A program made the position numbers and the translations under genes. Positions 10,124 through 18,300 of a DNA stretch of 64,000 bases are shown piece after piece (the stretch's first letter is position 1; every line of letters starts with the position of its first letter). This stretch comes from Verrucomicrobiota bacterium (GTDB lineage: Bacteria; Verrucomicrobiota; Verrucomicrobiia; Opitutales; Opitutaceae), in the NCBI GenBank assembly GCA_023386835.1, contig JAEWIY010000216.1:52709-116708 (forward strand), written 5' to 3'. Below the pieces are notes generated by a model. That model ran no database searches. It was not told the origin of the DNA and saw only the letters and a program-made list of their open reading frames with translations.

Positions 10124-10223
10124 GGTCGCCGCGCTTGCTGAGTCGGGGCGATGACGCGGACTTGTCCCGCGCTTCTACGGGCGCGTCCGGCATGCTACGC
10201 TTTGTCCGCTCTCGTCCCCCGGG

Positions 10224-10331
10224 TCATGCGAGCAGACGACATCTCCGCAGCACCAGGCCGAACACACTTAGGCCCAGCAACAGTTGACACTCCGGCTGGC
10301 TGTCCGCGCGCCGCCCAGCCGCGCCGCGCAT
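10224..10331 (-). pseudogene. Possible remnant of a PEP-CTERM protein tail
   Basis: Read on the minus strand, this stretch ends in QPECQLLLGLSVFGLVLRRC followed by four residues (RLLA) and a stop. That is the layout of a PEP-CTERM sorting signal: a Pro-Glu-Pro-like motif (here Pro-Glu-Cys), a hydrophobic helix and an Arg-rich end. No full-length protein with a signal peptide leads into it in the same frame. It may be the leftover of an exosortase substrate, or chance. Confidence 0.25.
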
Positions 10332-10514
10332 GATCATCTTTGCTGCGCAACTTTCCGAAAACGCGGGCTCTGGCCGTGCAAACGTTTCGCAGAAAACACC
10401 TTGCCTGCTTACAATTACCGTAGTACGCCTGCTGACAGCGACTTGCGTGAACCGCGTCCCGGCTCGTTTTTCGCATAAATTTTCCTCCCACCGGGCCGAT
10501 TCCTTTCAGCATTC

Positions 10515-10793
10515 ATGACCGCTCCAGGGCCTTCCCAGCCGACCAGCACGTACTCGAGCCGATTCCTCCATCGCTTCGGGGTGTTCGCCCTTGCTTCTGC
10601 CGTCATGCTCCTCCCGTTCGTGCTGACGGCGAAGGAACCGACCGGATACGTCTGGTACGTGGTCCTGCGAGCGGTCGCAACCATCAGCGCTTTTGGTGCG
10701 ACGGTTCTGCTGGTTTTTGACTGGATGGTGCAGCGGCGCGCGGCCAACGGTCAGTCGGGCACGCCCAACCGGAGCGAAGACGCCGACATCTGA
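10515..10793 (+). CDS. Small membrane protein, unknown function
   Basis: A 92-residue predicted inner-membrane protein with two helices, about residues 22-40 (FGVFALASAVMLLPFVLTA) and 47-70, separated by a short loop (KEPTGYVW) and ending in a polar tail. I do not recognise a family. The hydrophobic pattern with charged flanks, and the absence of a better frame on the opposite strand, support coding. There is no obvious Shine-Dalgarno sequence before the ATG. The convergent fusion gene ends 37 bases downstream. It could be a subunit or anchor of something encoded elsewhere. Confidence 0.55.
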   Translation: MTAPGPSQPTSTYSSRFLHRFGVFALASAVMLLPFVLTAKEPTGYVWYVVLRAVATISAFGATVLLVFDWMVQRRAANGQSGTPNRSEDADI

Positions 10794-10829
10794 CCGGGCC
10801 GCCCCTGACGCGGCCCGCGAGTCGGACCA

Positions 10830-12761
10830 TCAGCCTGACCTCGCCCACTCCATCGGAGTCGGCGCCGGGAACGTCGATTGAAGCGTGCGTGCCACCCCGT
10901 CCTGCAGGCACGCGTGCACGGCTTCACAAATCTCGATGACGTGAGCCGCGTGTGCCCCGGGCGTACGATGAGGCCGGTCTTCCGCGATTGCGCGCGCCAG
11001 TTCCACCACGCCGCGACCAAACTCGATGCCGGCTACGCCCGGTCGCGACAGTGCATGCCGCCGCAGGCTGCCCCGCGCCTCCCCGGCCACCCAGAGCGGT
11101 GTATTGAAAACATCCCAACGATCGAGCGCGACGACACCGAGATCGCCGTGAACCTCGAGCCCTTTCTGTCGCGTGTTCCAGCCCACGTAGAAACTGGCCG
11201 TGACGCGGGCCCGCACGCCGGACTCGAGTTCGAGCAAGGCGCAACCCCACTCCGGTGTCGTGATCGTAAACGGCTTTTTCTCCTTCGTGAAACGATGCGG
11301 GTAGACGACGCCACCATCCGCCAGCACACGCTTGGCCGGACCAAACCACGCCGTGAGCAATGTCAGTGGGTACACCGCCACGTCGAAGAACGGGCCGACC
11401 TCGTAGAAGGGCCCGGGATTCGGATGCCAGTCCTCGATCCGGCCCCAGTTTACCTCCGCGTAGGCCACGCGGGGCGTGCCGATGCGACCGGCGCGGATCA
11501 GCTGCCAGGCCGTCTGCTGCGCCTCACCCAGCCACGTCGTCGGTGCACTGCTAAGCCGCAGGCCGCGCTGCGCGGCGAGGTCCACGAGCCGCTTGGCGTC
11601 CGCATAATTCATCGCGATCGGCTTCTCGCTGTGCACATGTTTGCCGGCCTCGAGGCACTGCGTGATGACGGCGACGTGGGCATGATGAATCGTCAGGTTC
11701 ACGACCGCATCCACCTCCGGGTCGGCTAGCACGTCTTCGAAGCTTGGATACACGCGCCCGCCGTGTTCCGCCACGAACGCTTCTGCGCGGCTGCGCTCCA
11801 CGTCGTGCGCCCCCACGATCTCGACCTCGGCGTAAGGCGCGAGATTGCGGCCGTACGCACCCGAGATGTTGCCGCAGCCGACGATCGCGACGCGAAGCGG
11901 TTTCGCCCCCACGCGCAGGCGCGGCAACCGTCGACGCCATTCGCGCGCCCGCTCGAGGGACACCTTGACCGCCTCGATCGGGGAACCAATTTCCGGTTCG
12001 TGCTCGATCGCGAGCGCACCGGCGTAATCGGCGTCACTGAGCACGCGCAGGCATTGCTCGATCGCCACGTCGCCGTCTCCCAACGCGCAAGTCTCGTGCC
12101 CCATGTCGATGAAGGGGTATCCGGTTTTCTCCGACCGCGGCGGAAGAACGTCCTTCAGGTGTACGTGCTTCAAGCGCGGAGCCAGCCGGCGGAGAGCCTC
12201 CACCGGATCGACTCCCGCCGTGGCAAACCAGCCGGTGTCCGCCGCCACGCCGATCACGTCTTCATCACCCGCGCCGAGTTTTGCCAGCACCTCGTCGACA
12301 CTCTTCTCCGGGTGATTCTCCAGGGCGTAGATCACACCGAACTCCCGCAGCGCCGCCACCATTCCGGCCCGATCGCTCTGCAGCAGCGGCGTGCCACCGC
12401 CGAGGACAGGGCAATCCAGCTCCTGCGCCAACCGGCACGCGGCGCGGAACTCCGCCAACGACGAACCGAAGCCACCCGCCAGGCTGACGACCCGCAGCGC
12501 CTGCTCGGTCAACACAGCTTTCGCCAGCGCCACATGTTCCGGCGTCGCCCAGCGCGGATGCAGTTGCGCGACCCAGAGATCGATCGCCTCAAACCCAAGC
12601 GTCTTCACTTCCGCCAGCAGCTCGCGGAAGCGCGCCTCAAACGTCTCGATCGGCGCGAACCACGCCTGCGTCGCTTGATCTCCCTCACCCCACCCGCCCG
12701 GCATCTGATAGTTCAGCTGACGGGCAACGAAGTTCGCGGTCATGAAGGAGAACGTGTGCAT
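10830..12761 (-). CDS. Fused xylose-isomerase-like TIM barrel and Gfo/Idh/MocA oxidoreductase
   Basis: A 643-residue cytoplasmic protein joining two enzyme types usually made by separate genes. Residues about 1-285 are a sugar-phosphate isomerase/epimerase (IolE-like, AP-endonuclease-2 superfamily) barrel; typical metal-site segments are visible as YALENHPE, GVAADTGWFATAG and HVHLKDVLPP. Residues about 290-640 are an NAD(P)-dependent Gfo/Idh/MocA dehydrogenase with nucleotide-binding GCGNISGAYG, the conserved HSEKPIAMN lysine motif and a C-terminal substrate-binding sheet. Both parts look intact, with no frameshift at the join. Fusion suggests sequential or channelled oxidation and isomerisation of a sugar or inositol. 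The substrate is unknown. Confidence 0.88.
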   Translation of the reverse strand: MHTFSFMTANFVARQLNYQMPGGWGEGDQATQAWFAPIETFEARFRELLAEVKTLGFEAIDLWVAQLHPRWATPEHVALAKAVLTEQALRVVSLAGGFGSSLAEFRAACRLAQELDCPVLGGGTPLLQSDRAGMVAALREFGVIYALENHPEKSVDEVLAKLGAGDEDVIGVAADTGWFATAGVDPVEALRRLAPRLKHVHLKDVLPPRSEKTGYPFIDMGHETCALGDGDVAIEQCLRVLSDADYAGALAIEHEPEIGSPIEAVKVSLERAREWRRRLPRLRVGAKPLRVAIVGCGNISGAYGRNLAPYAEVEIVGAHDVERSRAEAFVAEHGGRVYPSFEDVLADPEVDAVVNLTIHHAHVAVITQCLEAGKHVHSEKPIAMNYADAKRLVDLAAQRGLRLSSAPTTWLGEAQQTAWQLIRAGRIGTPRVAYAEVNWGRIEDWHPNPGPFYEVGPFFDVAVYPLTLLTAWFGPAKRVLADGGVVYPHRFTKEKKPFTITTPEWGCALLELESGVRARVTASFYVGWNTRQKGLEVHGDLGVVALDRWDVFNTPLWVAGEARGSLRRHALSRPGVAGIEFGRGVVELARAIAEDRPHRTPGAHAAHVIEICEAVHACLQDGVARTLQSTFPAPTPMEWARSG

Positions 12762-12911
12762 GCGGGTAGCAGGGTTGGGGTTGCGCGCCCATGCCTAAAC
12801 AAAGACGCGTTGAGCGCAACCCGGCACCCACGCTGCCCGCGCTGGCACCTGCGACCCCGCCCGTGCCGCCCGCATCGGTCTGACACGGTCGGCCCAGATC
12901 TCCTGCTCCGG

Positions 12912-13634
12912 TCAGGACCGGGGAGCGTTCCGACGAGCCGAAGGGCTGAAATCGAAGATCTGCAAGGCCCGCACCACCGTCGGTTGTCCCTTCGCCCGCG
13001 GTGGCTCGAAGCGCCACTGCGAGAGAGCATTCACCGCCAAAGCCGCCAACCGCGGATCTTCATCTTCGGACACGCCGGGCATTCGGGGCTGGCCGTTCTC
13101 GTCGATATAGAACTCCACCGCGACCCGCCCGTTGGCGGTCGCCGCCAGTTCCTCCGGCCACACCGGCGAAGGCGAAGCGATCGCAACCGGCATTTGATCC
13201 AGTTCATTCGGCAGCGCCGGGCGAAACGAATTTCCATCCGTCGGCAGCCGGTAGAAGAGCGCGATCAGATGTTCAGAGCTGTTGAGCGAAATGACCGCCG
13301 TGCCCTCGAGTCGGAAGTCGACTGACACCGTCGTGGTCGCCGCCACCGGTTGCCCATCGATCTGCGCCGGTCGGAAACGCCAGCGGCGCACGGCAGCGAC
13401 CGTCGCATCAGCAAACGGGCGATGGGTATAGGCCACCACCAACACGTCCTCCAACTTTCCGGCGGGACTGACGCTCAGCGCCACCCGAGCGGAACCTTCA
13501 CGAACACCCATCTGCACCAATTCATAGGGGAAAACCGGCAACTCGGGCCGGTGCAGGGAAAGCGGGACGGTTTCAGCCGCAGCCGGCACAACCAGCAGTC
13601 CGCAGCCAATCGCGAGGAAGGACAACATCTTCAT
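12912..13634 (-). CDS. Exported protein with two TonB C-terminal-like domains
   Basis: A 240-residue protein with an N-terminal signal peptide (FLAIGCGLLVVPAAAE). Two copies of the TonB C-terminal fold follow, at about residues 30-110 (GSARVALSVSPAGKLEDVLV, then AVRRWRFRPAQIDGQP) and 145-235 (GRVAVEFYIDENGQPRMPGV, then ALSQWRFEPPRAKGQP). TonB domains normally contact outer-membrane transporters. Here there is no membrane anchor beyond the signal, no proline-rich spanner and no ExbB/ExbD nearby, so energy transduction is doubtful. It may be a periplasmic binding or scaffold protein. Codon use matches its neighbours. Confidence 0.8.
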   Translation of the reverse strand: MKMLSFLAIGCGLLVVPAAAETVPLSLHRPELPVFPYELVQMGVREGSARVALSVSPAGKLEDVLVVAYTHRPFADATVAAVRRWRFRPAQIDGQPVAATTTVSVDFRLEGTAVISLNSSEHLIALFYRLPTDGNSFRPALPNELDQMPVAIASPSPVWPEELAATANGRVAVEFYIDENGQPRMPGVSEDEDPRLAALAVNALSQWRFEPPRAKGQPTVVRALQIFDFSPSARRNAPRS

Positions 13635-13797
13635 AGGAAGTGGGGGTTACCTGGTGTAACACCACCGCTCTCCCAATCCCTGCAACGCGACGCGCCCCGC
13701 TCGCGATTCTGCGCACCGACGTGGGGCGCTCTTTAGTCACTGACCGCAACTCGACCCAAGGCGCACCCTCGCTGGGGGCCCCGCGCGAGCCGTGGCG

Positions 13798-15171
13798 TCA
13801 GCCCGTTGCGGTGTGGCGCGGCCGTTCGGGCCAGGCATCGGCGCGCCGCTCCGGACGGATAAACGCGTCCGCCTCGGGCAGGTCGCGCGCGCGCATGGCC
13901 GCGGGATCCCAGCGAATCGCCCGCCCCGTGCGTTGCGCCAGCGCTCCCAGCAGCACCTGCTCGGTCAACGCCGCGCCGTAGGCAAAGTCCGCGCCCGCCG
14001 GCCGGCCCGTGCGGATCGCCTCGAACCAGTCGTCAAAATGGCCGCCCTTGCGCCGCGGCAGTTTGGCCGGGGGCGGCGAGGCCAGGATCTCCCGTTCCCG
14101 CTTTTCTGGATACACCTTGGGTCGACGACTCGCCCGCATGTCCGGAATGAACAGCGTCCCCTCGGGTCCCACGAACGCCATGCCGTTGTCCGACCGACGC
14201 AGGACATTGGCTGGCAGATTCGGGATCTGCTCGGGCAGGTTTTGCACCTCTCCGCGCCAGCCGTTGCGCCAATGCACCGTGAACGCCGGACGTTCGCCGC
14301 GGGCCGGAAAGCGCCAGGTCAGGTTCGCCCATCGGGGAATCGTGAACGCACTCACGGCTGGCACGTCGACTTCCACGACGTCGGGAAACTCCGTGTCGAG
14401 CGTCATCCGCAGCACGTCGAACATGTGCGTGCCGATGTCGCAGATTGCTCCGCTGCCAAATCCCCACCAGTTCCGCCAGCGGCGCGGCGCATAAAGTGGA
14501 CTGTAAGGTCGGTCCGGGCGATCCGCGAGCCACAGGCGCCAGTCCAATGTGGGAGGCGGGATCTCGCCCGGCGCCAGCGTTTCGGACCACACGGCGATCT
14601 GCGGCTCCGTTCGGTCCGTCCAAAACCACACGTCCGTCACCGGTCCGATCACACCGGCCTCGATCCATTCGCGCAGCAAGGGCAGCCCCTGCATGCTGTG
14701 GCCCTGCACACCGAGTTGGGTGGCGACCTTTTGTTGAGCAGCCGCCGCGGCGATCCCACGGCATTCCCACGGCGTCGTGGCCATCGGCTTTTCCAGGTAC
14801 ACGGGCTTACCGGCTGCCAGGCACGCCATCGCGAGCGGATAGTGCGAGTGGTCCGGCGTGGCGATCACCACGCCGTCGATCGCGTCGGCGTGACGGTCCA
14901 GCATCTCCCGGACATCGCGATAACGCGGCACCTTCGGAAAGTGTCGAAACGACGAGGCCGCCCGCTCCTCATCCACGTCACAAAACGCGACGTAGTGCTG
15001 CGCCACCAAGGCCTCGATCGCGCGGCTGGCCCACCCTCCCGCGCCGACAAAAGCGAGCCGGAGCTGATCCGACGGCGCTGCTCTCAGCTTGCGGGGCAGG
15101 AAAACGGAAGCCGTGGCAGCCAGGCCCAACGAACGAAGAGCCTGCCGTCGCGTGCAAGGGGTGGCGCACAT
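13798..15171 (-). CDS. Secreted (Tat-type) Gfo/Idh/MocA family oxidoreductase
   Basis: A 457-residue dehydrogenase-like protein. The start at 15171 gives MCATPCTRRQALRSLGLAAT, a twin-arginine-like leader with hydrophobic core and Ala-rich end, so export as a folded cofactor-bound enzyme is likely. The Rossmann motif is AFVGAGGWASRAIEAL, followed by the family's EKPMATTPWECR motif and a late His-rich region (DIGTHMFDVLRM). Such exported members are abundant in Verrucomicrobiota and Planctomycetota and are thought to act on sugars or glycosides. An in-frame ATG 12 codons earlier is possible but spoils the Tat leader. Substrate unknown. Confidence 0.88.
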   Translation of the reverse strand: MCATPCTRRQALRSLGLAATASVFLPRKLRAAPSDQLRLAFVGAGGWASRAIEALVAQHYVAFCDVDEERAASSFRHFPKVPRYRDVREMLDRHADAIDGVVIATPDHSHYPLAMACLAAGKPVYLEKPMATTPWECRGIAAAAAQQKVATQLGVQGHSMQGLPLLREWIEAGVIGPVTDVWFWTDRTEPQIAVWSETLAPGEIPPPTLDWRLWLADRPDRPYSPLYAPRRWRNWWGFGSGAICDIGTHMFDVLRMTLDTEFPDVVEVDVPAVSAFTIPRWANLTWRFPARGERPAFTVHWRNGWRGEVQNLPEQIPNLPANVLRRSDNGMAFVGPEGTLFIPDMRASRRPKVYPEKREREILASPPPAKLPRRKGGHFDDWFEAIRTGRPAGADFAYGAALTEQVLLGALAQRTGRAIRWDPAAMRARDLPEADAFIRPERRADAWPERPRHTATG

Positions 15172-15384
15172 GAGGAAAATTGTGAGCGACCGCGACGCGC
15201 GCGACAAGCCCGAGACCCGCTGTCGTCCATGCCGGCCCGGCAGCTACCCTCGGAGGGAAGACTCGAAAAACACCACTCTGCTCAGGCGTATTAGTACGGA
15301 TCGCCACCCACTTGCGTTCCTCAACCGCAAAAGTGTTTCATCATAGCTAGGCGTTCCTCCCTAGGGGAAACACCGTGCGATCGG

Positions 15385-18300
15385 ATGTCCGCCGATCGCT
15401 CCATCCACGCTTCAACTCCCATGAACCTGCCACTGTGGTCCGTCTTGGACCGGCCGCTACGTGCGGCCCTGCTTCGCCGTCGCCTCAACGCGACGTCCGG
15501 CCCTGCTTCGCTCCCTTCGTTAAGCCCTGCCGGCGCGTTCCTCCTGGCCGCCGCCTTCCTGGTTGGACTCGGCACACTGCCGTTGCGTGCCGGACCCCAG
15601 GTCGAGCTGACCGCGCCGATGCTCACGCCTCGCGAGGGGCACACCGCCACGGTCCTGCCAGACGGTCGCGTGTTGATCGTCGGTGGAACAGATGGAAACG
15701 GTGCGCTTGCATCGTCCGAAATCTACGATCCGGCCACCAAGAGCTTCGTGCCGGCCGGTTCGTTACGGACTCCGCGTATTGGCCACGCCGCGACGCTGTT
15801 GGCCGATGGTCGCGTGCTGGTTTCCGGCGGCACCTCGAATGGCGTCACGCTGGCGACCGCGGAGATCTACGTTCCTGCGGCTGACGTGTTTGAAGCCGTC
15901 GCGGCGCCGATGGCTGCTGGCCGCAGCGGTCACACGGCCAACCTGCTGGCCAACGGCCAGGTCCTGCTGGCCGGCGGCGACAGCGCCGGGACCGCGGAGT
16001 CCTTCGATCCAACGTCGCAGACGTTCTCCCCCATCGGACAAATGGCCGCTCGCCGGGCCGGGCATGCCGCGAGCACGCTCGGAGAACGCTTCATCTTCTT
16101 CACCGGCGGCGGAACGAACTCCGTTGAGGTGTACGACGCGGTCGAGAACACGTTCTCTGCCTGGCCGAAGCTGCTGAACGAGGTTCGCACGGGCCACGTC
16201 GCCACGTCGAATGCCGACGACACGTTGCTCCTCGTCGGCGGCGAACCCCTCGGCAGCCTCGAGCAACTCGACCTCGAATCGAACGCCGCGAACTCGTCGG
16301 TCGCCCTGGGCGCTGCCAGCGCGGCGGCGCAACGTCTGGCAAACGACCGCGTGCTCGTGCTCGGCTCGAACCTTGCGGCGTTGTTCAACCCGGCCGACAG
16401 CAATGTCGCCGCGATCGACGACGCGGACGCGCTCAAGCGCTCCGGCCAGACCACGAGCGAGTTGCCGGCCAACAAACACGTGCTCGTCGCCGGCGGTAAG
16501 GACGCCGCGAATACGCTGGTGGCGGAGGCGGCCCTCTACTCCCCCGCCCGGATCGAAACCGACAAGGAGGACTACTATCCGGAGGAGCCGGTGATCGTCA
16601 CCGGCACCGGCTGGAAGGCCGGCGAAGAAGTGGACCTGTACGTGGTCGACTCGATCGGCTGGGTGTACGACAGCACCATCGCCGCCAACGCGGAGGGCGA
16701 GTTCGTTGCCGACCCGTATTTTGTGGTGCTCTGGCAACATCTCGGCGTTGAGTTCAACCTCACCGCGATCGGCGCCGAGTCCGGGCTCGTGGCGACGCAC
16801 GTCTTCACGGACTCATTCCGCGTTGGCTCTGTCACGGTCGGCCCGCAGAGCGGGACGCTGACGGCCGGCACCGCATCTGTTGCCCCGCACGCAACGTTCT
16901 TGATCACTGCTCATCGCGCATCGGGAAGTGGAACTTCTGGACAGTTCGATGCAGGCTTCGCCGTCACGAGCGGTCTACCCGTTGGCGTCGTCGCAGCGTT
17001 TTCGCCCGAACTGGTCCAGATGCCAAATAACACAAGCAGCGTAAACTCGACGCTCACGTTTCAGACTTCAGACGTAACGCCTGCGGGTTCGTACGAGTTC
17101 AGCGTCCGGGTCTATAACAAACAAAACGTAAACACGACATACGTCAACGCGAACGATTATGCCGATGCGACAGGTATGTTGGTCATCGGCCAGCCAGCTT
17201 CGGTCGTCACGTGGAACGATCCTGCAGCCATCGTATACGGCACGGCGCTCGGCGCCGCTCAACTGAACGCGACGGCCAACGTCCCGGGAAGCTTCAGCTA
17301 CACGCCGGCGGCGGGCACCATCCTCGACGCGGGGACCCAGACGCTGTCGACCACGTTCACCCCGACCGCGGGCGGCAGTCCGATCACAAAGACGGTCAGT
17401 CTCACCGTCACGCCGGCGGCCGCCACGATCGTCGTCAACGGTTACACCGGCACCTACGACGGTCAGGCACACGGCGCGACTGGGTCGGCTACTGGAGTTC
17501 TCGGTGAAGACCTCAACACCCTCCTGAACCTCGGGGAATCGTTCACCGACTTCCCGGGCGGCACAGCCAATTGGACCTTCACGGGCAACAACAACTACGA
17601 AGCCGCCAGCGGCAGCGTTGCCATCACCATCACGAAGGCGGACGCGACCATCAATGTCCAGGGTTACACCGGCACCTACGACGGCCAAGCGCACGGCGCC
17701 ACGGGCACGGCCACCGGCGTTCTGGGTGAAAACCTCAATGCCCTCTTGAACCTCGGCGCGCCGTTCATCGACGTCCCCGGTGGCACCGCCAACTGGAGCT
17801 TCGCCGGAAACAACAACTACGAAGCCGCCAGCGGCAGCGTTGCCATCACGATCTCCCAGGCGACCGCGACCGTCAACGTGCAGGGTTACACCGGCACCTA
17901 CGACGGCCAAGCGCACGGCGCCACGGGCTCAGCCACCGGCGTTTTGGGTGAGAACCTCACCGCCCTTCTGGACCTCGGGGACTCGTTCATCGATTTCCCA
18001 GGCGGCACGGCTAACTGGAGCTTCGCCGGTAATACCAACTACGCGGCCGCAAACGGCGCCGTTTCGATCACCATCAACAAGGCCGAAGCCCTCGTGACGG
18101 TTTCCGGTGTCACGCTGACCTACGACGGCGAAGAACACGGTGCGACCGGCACCGCGACCGGCGTGGGCGGCGTTGACCTGTCCGCCAACCTCAACCTTGG
18201 GGCGAAGTTCACGAACGCCCCTGGCGGCACCGCCAACTGGTCCTTCACGGGCGGCACCAACTACAACGACCAGAGCGGCTCGGTTGCGATCGTCATCAAC

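Larger units (their letters stand above)
10097..10514. other. 418-base gap with few features
   Basis: This gap between the mutarotase and the small membrane protein holds no convincing intact gene. Two items stand out and are listed separately: a palindrome at 10110-10123 and a possible PEP-CTERM-like tail encoded on the minus strand at 10224-10331. A minus-strand frame beginning near 10476 has a good ribosome-binding site (GGAGG) and an ATG, but encodes an Arg/Cys-rich peptide without family features. The gap may be a decayed gene. Confidence 0.4.
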
